Below are positions 8,361-16,931 of a stretch of 64,000 nucleotides of DNA, in pieces. Within the stretch, counting starts at the first letter, position 1. Every line of letters begins with the position of its first letter. The translations under genes and the position numbers were made by a program. The notes below the pieces were generated by a model. The model worked only from the letters and a program-made list of their open reading frames with translations. It did no database searches and was not told where the DNA came from. Origin of the DNA: Anaerolineaceae bacterium (lineage in GTDB: Bacteria > Chloroflexota > Anaerolineae > Anaerolineales > Anaerolineaceae); contig JAFPZX010000136.1 of NCBI GenBank assembly GCA_017417055.1, forward strand, positions 1-64,000, given 5' to 3'.

Positions 8361-9148
8361 CTGCCCTGAAGTGCGAAGGCTAACGCGGCGAAGAAGAGCG
8401 TAACCAGGGCGCAGGAAATTTCGATTCTGGAGCGCGGGACGGTGTTGATCATTACCGGTTTCTGTGTGTTTTTGTCGAGAACAAAAGCGATTTCCGGTCC
8501 ACACAAAAATGACAGCAGCAGTCCGCCTGCCAGTCCGCCGAGGTGGCCCCAATTGTCGATCCTGCCGGAAAGCCCTATAAGCAGATTGACCACAATAACG
8601 AACCCGATGTTCTGCAGCGCTTTCCGGTAATTCCGCAAAATACGTCGGTTTTTATACAGGAACATAGCCTGTGCCCCGATGAGCCCGAACAGTGCGGTGG
8701 AGGCGCCGACGGATACGGCTTTCGGTGCGAACACATGGGAAAACACGTTGCCGGAAAAACCACAGATCAGGTACAGGCGCAGGAAATCCCAGTGCCCGTA
8801 ATATTTTTCCAGTGAAGGTCCGATGGTGAAGAGCGCATACATGTTGAACAAGATGTGCATGATAGATGTAGAGTCATGCAGGAAAACCGGCGTGATGAGC
8901 CGCCAGTATTGATGGCGGAAAGTGATGTAGGGACTGATTTTGGCGCCGAACGCCATCAGCATGTCGGTGCCGGTTTGCCATTTGGAGAGCGCCTGTGCCA
9001 GATAAACGCAGGCAGTAAGCCCGATCAGGATCCATGTCACGATCGGTTTCCCTTCGATGATGCGGAATGTTACGACCTGTTCCTGTGGCCTTTCCTCATT
9101 TTCTTGAGGAGTTGGATTATTCTCTTCCGGGTTGTAATTTTCACTCAT
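8357..9148 (-). CDS. Rhomboid-family intramembrane serine protease
   Basis: 263 residues, with a charged cytoplasmic N-terminus of about 30 residues and then six or seven membrane helices. Rhomboid landmarks are present: HILFNMYALF (His98 and Asn102), the serine motif GASTALFG (nucleophile Ser150), and GHLGGLAGG with the general base His202. These proteases cleave transmembrane segments of client proteins. It is the middle gene of a tight operon, 23 bases after gmk and overlapping the PBP homologue by ATGA. That suggests a client in envelope assembly, but no substrate can be named. CAGGAC precedes the start. Confidence 0.92.
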   Translation of the reverse strand: MSENYNPEENNPTPQENEERPQEQVVTFRIIEGKPIVTWILIGLTACVYLAQALSKWQTGTDMLMAFGAKISPYITFRHQYWRLITPVFLHDSTSIMHILFNMYALFTIGPSLEKYYGHWDFLRLYLICGFSGNVFSHVFAPKAVSVGASTALFGLIGAQAMFLYKNRRILRNYRKALQNIGFVIVVNLLIGLSGRIDNWGHLGGLAGGLLLSFLCGPEIAFVLDKNTQKPVMINTVPRSRIEISCALVTLFFAALAFALQGR

Positions 9149-9171
9149 GTTTTTCTGTCCTGTTTTGACTG

Positions 9172-9798
9172 TCAGTCTGTGGTGATCTTTACGGTTCTGT
9201 TGGAACTGCGCATATGTTCCGCCCGCAGGATGGTGAGCAGGTCCATGGCGGCATGGTCAATTTCATCGTTGATGAGAATGTAATCGAATTCGTCGATGTA
9301 TTTCAGTTCCTCAACGGCTGTGTTGACGCGCAGCGCCAGCGACTCTTCACTGTCTGTGTTGCGGGTGCGCAGACGGTTGATCCAGGCCTCCGCGTCCGGC
9401 GGTATGATAAAAACGGAAACGGCTTCGTGATAGATCGCTTTGATTTTGCGCATCCCCTGATAGTCCAGGCGGAGGATCATATCTTTGCCGTTTTGTATGG
9501 CCTTTTCAATCTCAAAGCGCGGTACACCTTTCAGGTCATCATAGACTTCAGAATGTTCCAGCATTTCCCCGTTTTCGATCATGGAAATGAATTTTTCACG
9601 GGAGATAAAATGGTAGTCTTTTCCGTCGATTTCACCCTCACGTTTTTTACGCGTGTTGCAGGTGACGACAAAATGAAAATCCACGGTTGAAATTTCTTTC
9701 AGCCGGTTGATCACAGTATCTTTCCCGGAACCGGACAAACCCGAAATAATCAGGATGAGCGGCCGGGGATCTTCGATGACATATTTCGATGTTTCCAT
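9172..9798 (-). CDS. gmk: Guanylate kinase
   Basis: 208 residues. It phosphorylates GMP to GDP with ATP in the purine nucleotide pathway. P-loop GLSGSGKDTV at about residues 19-28 (the family more often has GPSGVGKGT). The GMP-binding block is TRKKREGEIDGKDYHF. MLEHSEVYDDLKGVP and LDYQGMRKIK stand for the usual LExaxvxgxxYGtP and IDvqGa. A lid-like RLRTRNTDSEESLALR is followed by EFDYILIND. All major blocks are in order, so it should be active. It is the first gene of gmk-rhomboid-PBP, and the divergent FmdB gene starts 70 bases away. Confidence 0.92.
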   Translation of the reverse strand: METSKYVIEDPRPLILIISGLSGSGKDTVINRLKEISTVDFHFVVTCNTRKKREGEIDGKDYHFISREKFISMIENGEMLEHSEVYDDLKGVPRFEIEKAIQNGKDMILRLDYQGMRKIKAIYHEAVSVFIIPPDAEAWINRLRTRNTDSEESLALRVNTAVEELKYIDEFDYILINDEIDHAAMDLLTILRAEHMRSSNRTVKITTD

Positions 9799-9867
9799 TT
9801 TCTTTCCTTTCTCCCTGTTCCTTTGATTATAATAGACTTTAGCTTTTTAATTGAGGAATAATGTCTT

Positions 9868-10206
9868 ATGCCTTTTTATGAATATATCTGCGGAAATTGT
9901 GATCATGCCTTTAGTCTGTTTCTGACCTATGCGGAATATGATACAGCTGCTGTGACCTGTCCTGACTGTGGATCGGATGATGTCCGGCGGAAAATCCGTC
10001 CGGTGCGGGTGACGAAAGGGGAAAAGACACGGCTGCGGGATGTGACGGAAGAGGCTGCCGGTTCCAACAGTTCACAGATGCTCGGGAAGGTGATGCGCAC
10101 GATACAGGAAAATTCTGGGCGGGAGCTGCCGCCCGATACCAACGAAGCTCTCACCCGTCTGGAACGCGGCGAATCCCCCGCGGAAATCGACAAAGATTAT
10201 AAATAA
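9868..10206 (+). CDS. FmdB-family zinc-ribbon regulatory protein
   Basis: 112 residues. The start MPFYEYICGNCDHAF, with CxxC at residues 9-12 and a second CPDC near residue 36, is the classic FmdB/CxxC_CXXC_SSSS zinc ribbon. The tail is acidic and helical and predicted cytosolic. The family name comes from a formamidase-linked regulator, but for most members the role is unknown. Transcribed divergently from gmk. GAGG lies 12 bases before the ATG, a rather long spacing. Confidence 0.88.
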   Translation: MPFYEYICGNCDHAFSLFLTYAEYDTAAVTCPDCGSDDVRRKIRPVRVTKGEKTRLRDVTEEAAGSNSSQMLGKVMRTIQENSGRELPPDTNEALTRLERGESPAEIDKDYK

Positions 10207-10222
10207 ATCAGAGCTTCCTTAA
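10205..10222 (+). repeat. Solo end of the ~101-bp TIR element
   Basis: AAATCAGAGCTTCCTTAA matches the right terminus of the TIR element (TTAATCAGTGCTTCCTTAG) without the rest of the element. A second solo end in the same orientation is at 10543-10562, so the two flank the phosphodiesterase remnant. Confidence 0.6.
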
Positions 10223-10240
10223 ATTTCCAAAAAAGTAATC

Positions 10241-10444
10241 TTAGAACAGCGTAAGCGGTGGTTTTCCTAACATTTCCTGAATTAGTGCTTTATATTCCTC
10301 AATATCCTGGATTTTGGTGATTGTTGTAATCCTCTTACCTGCATCTTTACTTGGAGCTCCGCAGTGATAAATTTGCATATTAGCTGTTCCTTCATCTAAA
10401 ACGATATATCTGTCATGAGAACGGTTCAACGATTGGATGATCAT
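10241..10444 (-). pseudogene. C-terminal remnant of a PLD-like phosphodiesterase protein
   Basis: 67 codons. The sequence SHDRYIVLDEGTANMQIYHCG followed by APSKDAGKRITTITKI resembles the last part of phospholipase-D-like modules found at the C-terminus of ORF6N/virulence-type proteins in anaerobes (HDR plus hydrophobic-D, then a YHxGASxKDAG stretch). The usual N-terminal ~200 residues are absent; upstream sequence on this strand has stops and no recognisable domain. Both sides carry ends of the TIR element. No ribosome site is seen, so a decayed fragment is more likely than a small gene. Confidence 0.55.
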
Positions 10445-10542
10445 GAGATTAATATAATGATTTTCTATTATAAAATCATTATATTCAATCTGGTGCGAAG
10501 GTGGCCTTGCTTTATTATCACTGATAATTGTGATTTTTACTC

Positions 10543-10562
10543 CATTAATCAGTGCTTCCCTA
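10543..10562 (+). repeat. Solo end of the ~101-bp TIR element
   Basis: ATTAATCAGTGCTTCCCTAA, same orientation as the fragment at 10205-10222. It is followed at once by a short period-7 run (CTCACTC, CTCACTT). Confidence 0.65.
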
Positions 10563-10581
10563 ATTTCTCACTCCTCACTTT

Positions 10582-11832
10582 TTACGCTCCGCCTTCCTGA
10601 TAGAGTTCGGGATCGGTTGGTGTTTTTCCGGAAGGATCATGAACATAGACCCAGTCGCCGAGATTCGCCCAGTTATAAAGCCAATGCGCGTCTCCGTTGG
10701 ACATGTTCACACAGCCATGTGACTGTTCATAGCCGTACCAGGCACGCCAGTATGCACCATGGAATGCGCGCAGCTGGTCAAAATACATGGTAAAAGGCAC
10801 ATCTTCCAGCCAATAATAGTCGGATTGATCCGATTCAAAGGCGCCGGTCATGTTTTCAGACTCCACCTTTTTGTAAATCTGGAAAATGCCCGGCTGGGTG
10901 TAAAATGGTTTCATGCCTGTCGCGACCATGGCGGCGTAAACCAGCTCATAATTTTCATAAACCATCACCACTTGTTCGAGCAGGTCAACTTCTATCCATC
11001 GTCCGTTTGTGATTTGAGACGGCGGTGTGGTGTTGATGTGCGCGGCGCGAAAATGGATGCGGTCTACCCACTGATTTTCTCCGATGCGGAACCAGGTGGT
11101 ATCTCTTGTCTCGATGGTTTCATAACAGTTCACCACATCCTCGCGGTTGTAATAGACTGAGCTCATCCCCTTGTTGTAATCGGCTTCCAAATACGGATTG
11201 CAGCCCTCCACGATCCAGCCGAAGTCATATTCCGGTGTTTTGGTGAAAGTTCTTCCAAGTGTGGATGTGGTAACAGCAGCAGGCGACGCGCGCAGCCAGG
11301 AGTCACGGCCTTTGGAGCGGACATAATGTCCGGAGCCGATATCGACTGTGTCAGTATAAGAGACGTAACGGATCGCGCCGGGTGGGATGTTGCCGATAGG
11401 GTTGGTGCTGTTCGCCGCGTCTTCCGGTGAGTTGTACAGATAAATCGTATCCCCATTATCAGCGTTGATGCGCGCATAGAGATATGGTACGTCCGTCAGT
11501 TCCGGATCGATCTTTTTCCCGGTAAAAGGCGGTTCGGGATAAACGCCGCCATTTTCCACATAATCAGTCAGATATTCGGAGGGTCCCAATGGGTTGCAGA
11601 AATCCGGTTCAATCAAATATGCTCCCGGCAGGCAGAGTACCTCCAATCCGTTTCCATTCGGATCGGTTTCTTCATTGTTTACTGTATCAGCCGTGCTTTC
11701 TGCTGCAGCTGTAAGCTCCTGTGCAAAAATAGCTGTTTGAAAAAACATTAGAAAACAGATTACTGCAAAAGTTATCGAAAAACAATCTGATATTAAGCGA
11801 TTATTTGAAATTTTTCCCGTATCACTCCTCAT
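10582..11832 (-). CDS. Secreted L,D-transpeptidase (YkuD domain)
   Basis: 416 residues. A hydrophobic segment at about 18-37 ends in FAQE and looks like a signal peptide or anchor. The middle is a long extracellular region of unknown fold. The C-terminal YkuD domain (about 275-400) carries the catalytic signature in two pieces: HGAYW, then SHGCVNMSNGDAHWLY with the nucleophile Cys. Such enzymes form 3-3 crosslinks in peptidoglycan or attach proteins to it, and they resist most penicillins. It lies 9 bases downstream of acetate kinase on the same strand; the short gap is a period-7 repeat. Confidence 0.9.
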   Translation of the reverse strand: MRSDTGKISNNRLISDCFSITFAVICFLMFFQTAIFAQELTAAAESTADTVNNEETDPNGNGLEVLCLPGAYLIEPDFCNPLGPSEYLTDYVENGGVYPEPPFTGKKIDPELTDVPYLYARINADNGDTIYLYNSPEDAANSTNPIGNIPPGAIRYVSYTDTVDIGSGHYVRSKGRDSWLRASPAAVTTSTLGRTFTKTPEYDFGWIVEGCNPYLEADYNKGMSSVYYNREDVVNCYETIETRDTTWFRIGENQWVDRIHFRAAHINTTPPSQITNGRWIEVDLLEQVVMVYENYELVYAAMVATGMKPFYTQPGIFQIYKKVESENMTGAFESDQSDYYWLEDVPFTMYFDQLRAFHGAYWRAWYGYEQSHGCVNMSNGDAHWLYNWANLGDWVYVHDPSGKTPTDPELYQEGGA

Positions 11833-11862
11833 TACACACTCCTAACTCCTCACTCCTCTTAT
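11824..11862. repeat. Heptanucleotide tandem repeat (STRR) 3
   Basis: Period-7 run (CACTCCT, AACTCCT, CACTCCT) covering the junction between acetate kinase and the L,D-transpeptidase. It contributes codons to the ends of both genes, so repeat expansion here changes protein termini. Confidence 0.7.
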
Positions 11863-13044
11863 CTCGGCAATTTCATTGTATATTGTCAGTTCTTCATTGG
11901 TCGGGATGACCCAGATTTGAACATGGCTGTCCGGATCGCTGATAAGGGCTTCGCTTTTCATGTCGTAGGTCTTGTTCGCTCCGGCATCCAGGTTTATTCC
12001 CAGAAAATCGGCGTTTTTGCAGACTGCTTCCCGCATTTCTGCAAATTTTACACCTGCGTCATCAGTAAAGACCAGTGCGTCGGCACCGTTCATCTGGTAG
12101 AGAAAATTACCGATGTACCCGCGAAGCCGGTTGACATAAACCTGAAAGGCCAGTTCACAGTCTTTGTTTCCCTGTGTGGCCGCATGGATGATCTCTCCGA
12201 GATTGGAGGAAAATCCGGAAAGACCGACCAGACCGGACTTTTTGTTAAGGTAATCAGATGCCTGATCCGGTGTCATCCCTTTACGGATCATATCAATTAC
12301 GATTTCAGGGTCAAGATCGCCGCTGCGGGTAGACATAACCAGCCCGGCAACAGGAGAATAGCCCATGGATGTGTCGAATGAATGACCGTTTTGGAAAGCG
12401 CAGACAGAGGATCCGCCTGTGCCGAGATGGCACATGATGAGTTTGACCTTGTCTAATGGCTTGTTCATTAACTCCGCTGCTCTTTGAGAGACGTATTGAT
12501 AGGAAAGCCCGTGAAATCCGATTTTATGCCAGCCGTATTTTTGCGCGTCAGACTGCGGGATGGCATAGGCGGTGTGTTCCTGTGTCATCTGTGAATGGAA
12601 CGCGGTATCAAAAACAACATACTGCGGGACTCCGGGCAGTTTTTCAGCACAGACTTCAATGACACTGTAAGAATTCGGATTATGGATTGGCGCCAGTGGG
12701 AGACATTCCCGCAGTTCTTCAAGTGTTTCTCCATCCATAATTGCTGATTTTTTGAAATATTTTCCACCATTGACAAATCGGTGTCCGATTGCGTCAATTT
12801 GTATTTTTTCCGCCCGCAGAACTTCAATTATTTTTTCCGCTGCCAGCCGATGGGTTGAAAAATCAGCCTCAATGCTGTGTGAGATGTTATTGACGGTCCA
12901 GTCCAGTTTTGCGGCAGCTTTTGTTAAGGTTGCAACATTTTTTGCCTTTCCGTATGCCGGAATATCCGGTTCCCCTCCTTCGTTTTGATGAAAAACGGTG
13001 AACCCCTGTGAAGAACTGCCGCAATTAATGACCAAAATATTCAT
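11842..13044 (-). CDS. ackA: Acetate kinase (acetate/propionate kinase family)
   Basis: 400 residues, the usual length. It makes ATP from acetyl phosphate in fermentation. Family blocks: NILVINCGSSSQGF at the N-terminus, VFDTAFHSQM, GFHGLSYQYVSQRA, CHLGTGGSSVCAF, MSTRSGDLDP, and a C-terminal IPTNEELTIYNE. Two family positions differ: GHRFVNGG replaces the common GHRVVHGG (residues 87-94), and FHGLSYQYV replaces FHGTSHKYV. The core Arg, Asp and first His are kept. It may favour another acyl group or simply be divergent. No phosphotransacetylase gene is adjacent. It starts at ATG 13044. Confidence 0.88.
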   Translation of the reverse strand: MNILVINCGSSSQGFTVFHQNEGGEPDIPAYGKAKNVATLTKAAAKLDWTVNNISHSIEADFSTHRLAAEKIIEVLRAEKIQIDAIGHRFVNGGKYFKKSAIMDGETLEELRECLPLAPIHNPNSYSVIEVCAEKLPGVPQYVVFDTAFHSQMTQEHTAYAIPQSDAQKYGWHKIGFHGLSYQYVSQRAAELMNKPLDKVKLIMCHLGTGGSSVCAFQNGHSFDTSMGYSPVAGLVMSTRSGDLDPEIVIDMIRKGMTPDQASDYLNKKSGLVGLSGFSSNLGEIIHAATQGNKDCELAFQVYVNRLRGYIGNFLYQMNGADALVFTDDAGVKFAEMREAVCKNADFLGINLDAGANKTYDMKSEALISDPDSHVQIWVIPTNEELTIYNEIAEIRGVRS

Positions 13045-13230
13045 GATAAATTAATCTGTCCTCCTGTCAAAGAAAACAAGTCTGCCAATTCACATTTTTA
13101 TACATTATAGCGTAAAACATTAATTGAGAAAAATCATTACGATTAATCATGGCTTTCTGGAATCCCGAATCCTGAAACAGGAATCCCGAAAATCCTTTTT
13201 GCGTGTAAAATAAAAAAAGGAGGCTTCCGG

Positions 13231-14304
13231 ATGATACGATTGAAAAAAGTTTTTCTAAATTTATTTCTGATATTCGTCATGTGTATGGGCATTTGCGGTT
13301 CAGTTTATGCGCAGAAAGATACCGATTCGTATATTCCCATTCATACGGAGGAAGAATTAACTGCTCTTTTTTCTCAGGTGAAGGCTTACCTTGATGAAAA
13401 TGGCGAGACGCTGCTGAAGAAACTTGACGATACACAAAGCAGGATCGTCACACAGGCGTTGATCCGATCCTGGGCTATTGTTCAGTATGAGAATGCTTCG
13501 CCGCAGCAGATCGATGATGCCTGGAATGCGCTTTATAACATGTCCTTATTCCTTGGGCTTGCCGCGGATCCTGATGAATCCTTTTCTTCCGGTCTTCTTT
13601 TTGAATATGCTGTTCAGCTGCTTGATCAGGAATATTATGACCTGCTTTCAGCTACAGGAGAAGAACAGGATGCTATTGATTATGCGGAATATCTGCGTGG
13701 TGTCGCAGAAGGTCTGGTTGAAACTCCGGAGGAGTTTACCCCGGAAGAGGTCCAGAGTTATCTGGCGGAAATCTATCAGGAAACCTATCTGGCTGCCGGT
13801 TTGAAAGCAATTGCCCACACTGAAGCGCTGCCGATGCCGGAAGAGTTATTCACAGAACAACAGGGACCGGCTATGATGCCGAATCCGTCTGTCAAATATG
13901 ATTCCGTGAAACCTTTGAATGATATGCTGGGAATCACTATGCCGGAACTGTCTGAGGATTTTAACGCGAAAACAGGTTATTATTCAATCATTGCCGAAGT
14001 GGTTGCGGAAATAGAATATGAATTTCCGGAAGATGGACGTGCGATCCTGAGGCTTTCTCCTGAGGCAGAAGCAGAGATCAGCGGTGTTTATGGCGCGGAA
14101 TTTTATGAAGACAGGGAAATCGCGGGTACAAAGGTTGAAATAGACAAGTATCAGTCTATGTTTATCGCTAAAGGAATAGTGAAGACGATTGATGAAAAAC
14201 TGTTCAGTTTTGCGGTGGATGCAGAAGGACTGACAAAAGAACAATTTGACCGTATTGTCGTTTTCTTTGTTGAGAATTGCAGAAATCAAAAATCATTGAA
14301 GTAA
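13231..14304 (+). CDS. Exported protein of unknown function
   Basis: 357 residues with a clear signal peptide (MIRLKKVFLNLFLIFVMC, cleavage probably after VYA at about residue 26). The mature part is acidic and mostly helical up to about residue 235, then has a strand-rich C-terminal third. No catalytic motif recognised. AGGAGG precedes ATG 13231. It is followed 16 bases later by a TM2-domain protein and probably shares its transcript, which hints at a joint envelope role. Confidence 0.75.
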   Translation: MIRLKKVFLNLFLIFVMCMGICGSVYAQKDTDSYIPIHTEEELTALFSQVKAYLDENGETLLKKLDDTQSRIVTQALIRSWAIVQYENASPQQIDDAWNALYNMSLFLGLAADPDESFSSGLLFEYAVQLLDQEYYDLLSATGEEQDAIDYAEYLRGVAEGLVETPEEFTPEEVQSYLAEIYQETYLAAGLKAIAHTEALPMPEELFTEQQGPAMMPNPSVKYDSVKPLNDMLGITMPELSEDFNAKTGYYSIIAEVVAEIEYEFPEDGRAILRLSPEAEAEISGVYGAEFYEDREIAGTKVEIDKYQSMFIAKGIVKTIDEKLFSFAVDAEGLTKEQFDRIVVFFVENCRNQKSLK

Positions 14305-14320
14305 GAAGGGATGGCAGCGT

Positions 14321-14776
14321 ATGTATGATTATTTAAAGAACCTTGATCTTTCTGATAGGGGTGTAATAATTCTTTGGGGCGTTTCGCTGCTGATACTTTT
14401 AATTTTTCTGATTATTTTGGCACGAAGAATTTCCGAAAGTATTCTCGCCTCTGTGGAAAATAATGGCAGGATCAATCAATATCTTGCGGCTGTTCCTGCA
14501 GATCGGATCGGAACGATCAATGCGGTTTATCAGAACACACGCAAACATTTATCTGCAGCCATGATCCTTTGTATTATCGGTGGATCTTTCGGTTTTCAGC
14601 GGATTTATCTCGGCAAAAAAAGTTCCGCAATTTCAATGTTCCTCTTTTTCTGGACAGGTATTCCGTCGATTATCTCCCTGTTTGATCTGGCTGCGATGCC
14701 TAAAATTGTTTCGGAGTTCAACCTTGGCGTGGCTGAATCGCTTTACAATCAAATTGCTGCCCCGAAGCTGGAATAA
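14321..14776 (+). CDS. TM2-domain membrane protein
   Basis: 151 residues. The first helix is at about 15-36. The C-terminal half is a TM2 domain: a helix starting AAMILCIIGGSFGFQRIYLG, a short turn, then FLFFWTGIPSIISLFDLAAM. GxFGxxRxYLG and the following helix are the family signature. The function of TM2 proteins in bacteria is unclear. It is the second gene of a pair with the upstream exported protein. Confidence 0.8.
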   Translation: MYDYLKNLDLSDRGVIILWGVSLLILLIFLIILARRISESILASVENNGRINQYLAAVPADRIGTINAVYQNTRKHLSAAMILCIIGGSFGFQRIYLGKKSSAISMFLFFWTGIPSIISLFDLAAMPKIVSEFNLGVAESLYNQIAAPKLE

Positions 14777-14778
14777 TA

Positions 14779-14908
14779 TTCGACGTAAGATATTAGACGT
14801 AAGACGTCCAACTTCTATTGGTTTACGACTAATACCTAACAACTAACAACTTACGTCTAATGACTAATGACTAACGTCATACGTCAAATGTCATTCTTCA
14901 TTCTTCAT
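14779..14908. repeat. Heptanucleotide tandem repeat (STRR) 4
   Basis: Long array changing its 7-mer along the way: GACGTAA, GATATTA, GACGTAA; then TAATGAC, TAATGAC, TAACGTC, ATACGTC; then ATTCTTC, ATTCTTC. It ends directly at a TATAAT (14910-14915) that is the probable -10 box of lysS. Confidence 0.85.
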
Positions 14909-14959
14909 TTATAATAGTGCGTGACTTTTTAGTTGAATTTTACAAGAGAAGGTGCATCA

Positions 14960-16906
14960 ATGGATCTGAACGATCTCGAAAAAATCCGTGTAGAGAAAAT
15001 AAACAAACTCAAAGAAAATCACATCGAACCTTACCCGACGCGTTCCTATGTGAACAGCACGATCCGCAGAGCATGTGAAGCTTTTGAAGCTGCTGAGGCT
15101 AAAGGTGAAACTGATACGACTGAATATATTATTGCCGGCAGAATGCGCAGCCTGCGCGTGATGGGAAAGCTGGCTTTCACTCATATTGAAGATTCCACAG
15201 GTCGTTTGCAACTGTTCCTGCGTGTCAATGAGATGGGCGAAAAACTGCAATTCTTTAAAGATTATTTTGATCTCGGCGATTTTGTGGAAGCCAAAGGTAC
15301 TTTGATGCGCACAAAAGCCGGCGAGCTTTCCCTGCTGGTCACCGATATCCGCATGCTTGCAAAAGCAGTTTCTCCACTGCCGGCTGCGAAGGAAGAAATC
15401 GTAGACGGGAAAAAAGTCAGCTACACTGGGCTGAACGACCCGGAACTCCGTTACCGTCAGCGCTATGCCGATCTGGTTGTCAATGATGGTGTGAAAGATA
15501 TCTTCCGAAAGCGCGCGAAGATCGTCAGCGCTATCCGCAGCTTTTTGGACAGCAACGACTTTTTGGAAGTTGAAACCCCGATCCTCCAGCCGATTTACGG
15601 CGGTGCGGCAGCCCGTCCGTTCGTGACCCATCACAATCAGCTGCATCAGGATCTTTTCCTGCGGATTTCCTTTGAACTGTATCTGAAGCGTCTGCTGGTC
15701 GGCGGATTTGACCGCGTTTATGAAATTGGCCGTGACTTCCGCAATGAGGGTGTATCCTATAAGCACAATCCGGAATTCACCCAGGTTGAATTCTACTGCG
15801 CTTACTTTGATTACCTGAAAGTCATGGATTTTGTTGAAGAAATGCTGCGCTACACAGCTCAGCAGACGCTTGGTACAACGAAATTTACCTATAACGGGAT
15901 TGAAATCGATTTCGGGAAACCCTGGAATCGGGTCAACATGCGCCAGGGCATTATTGATACCGCCGGTATTGACATCGCCGAATATCCGACGACCGAAAGT
16001 CTGGCTGAAGCCATGAAGGCGAAGGGCATCCAGTTCAAACCGGGCACCCCGCGCGGCAAATTGATCGACCAGCTGGTTGGGGACTATCTGGAGCCCACCT
16101 TTGTTCAACCCACATTCCTCTATGATTATCCGTGGGAAATTTCTCCGCTGGCTAAACGCAAGCCGGAAGATCCGACGACTACAGAGCGTTTTGAAGGGTT
16201 TGTCGCTGGGATGGAACTCTGCAACGCCTTTACCGAACTGAATGACCCGATCGATCAGGAAATCCGCTTCCTGGAAATGGGCCGCTCTTATGACAAAGAT
16301 GATGACGAGAACAACCCGATCGATGAAGACTACCTGCGCGCCATGCGTTACGGTATGCCTCCCTGCGGTGGATTCGGGATGGGGATCGACCGCCTGACGA
16401 TGCTGCTGACAGACAGCTCGACGATCCGTGAAGTGCTGCTGTTCCCCCATCTGCGTGACCGCGGCAATGCCGGTGAAAATGAGGAAACAGCCGCTCCTGC
16501 TGCACAGGAAACCGCTGCTGAGGAAAAGATTGACTTCTCCAATGTGGAAATCGAGCCGCTGTTCAAGGATTTTGTTGACTTCGAAACCTTCTCTAAATCG
16601 GATTTCCGTGCTGTCAAGGTAAAGGACTGCGTGGCTGTCCCGAAGAGCAAAAAGCTGCTGAAATTCACGCTGGATGACGGGACGGAAAATGAACGCACGA
16701 TCCTTAGCGGCATTCATGCTTACTATGAACCGGAAACCCTGATCGGGAAAACACTGGTGGCGATTGTCAACCTGCCTCCGCGCCCGATGATGGGATTGGA
16801 ATCCTGTGGCATGCTGCTTTCAGCCATACATCATGAAAACGGTGAAGAAAAGCTGAACCTGCTGATGGTAGACCCGCACATCCCTGCCGGAGCAAAACTT
16901 TACTAA
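14960..16906 (+). CDS. lysS: Lysyl-tRNA synthetase with C-terminal tRNA-binding (Trbp111/EMAP-type) domain
   Basis: 648 residues. It charges tRNA-Lys. An OB-fold anticodon-binding domain (about 45-150) and the class II catalytic core follow. Motif 2 is FRNEGVSYKHNPEFTQVEFY and motif 3 is GFGMGIDRLTMLL, ending near residue 500 (LLFPHLR), where most bacterial enzymes stop. An Ala/Glu-rich linker (about 502-535) then leads to an extra ~110-residue module (FSKSDFRAVKV...LLSAIHHENGE) that matches the tRNA-binding OB fold at the end of MetRS. ATG 14960 has AGAAGG upstream; an in-frame TTG at 14933 is less likely. The fusion should raise tRNA affinity. Confidence 0.93.
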   Translation: MDLNDLEKIRVEKINKLKENHIEPYPTRSYVNSTIRRACEAFEAAEAKGETDTTEYIIAGRMRSLRVMGKLAFTHIEDSTGRLQLFLRVNEMGEKLQFFKDYFDLGDFVEAKGTLMRTKAGELSLLVTDIRMLAKAVSPLPAAKEEIVDGKKVSYTGLNDPELRYRQRYADLVVNDGVKDIFRKRAKIVSAIRSFLDSNDFLEVETPILQPIYGGAAARPFVTHHNQLHQDLFLRISFELYLKRLLVGGFDRVYEIGRDFRNEGVSYKHNPEFTQVEFYCAYFDYLKVMDFVEEMLRYTAQQTLGTTKFTYNGIEIDFGKPWNRVNMRQGIIDTAGIDIAEYPTTESLAEAMKAKGIQFKPGTPRGKLIDQLVGDYLEPTFVQPTFLYDYPWEISPLAKRKPEDPTTTERFEGFVAGMELCNAFTELNDPIDQEIRFLEMGRSYDKDDDENNPIDEDYLRAMRYGMPPCGGFGMGIDRLTMLLTDSSTIREVLLFPHLRDRGNAGENEETAAPAAQETAAEEKIDFSNVEIEPLFKDFVDFETFSKSDFRAVKVKDCVAVPKSKKLLKFTLDDGTENERTILSGIHAYYEPETLIGKTLVAIVNLPPRPMMGLESCGMLLSAIHHENGEEKLNLLMVDPHIPAGAKLY

Positions 16907-16931
16907 TACGTTTCAGGTGTCAGGCGTAAAC

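Noticed and set aside
5898..8369. Several plus-strand frames of 60-178 codons
   Set aside because: All are antisense to the PBP homologue and have no ribosome sites.
14957..16717. 586-codon open frame on the minus strand
   Set aside because: Exact antisense of lysS, whose protein has every class II synthetase motif; the antisense translation has no recognisable domain and no ribosome site.
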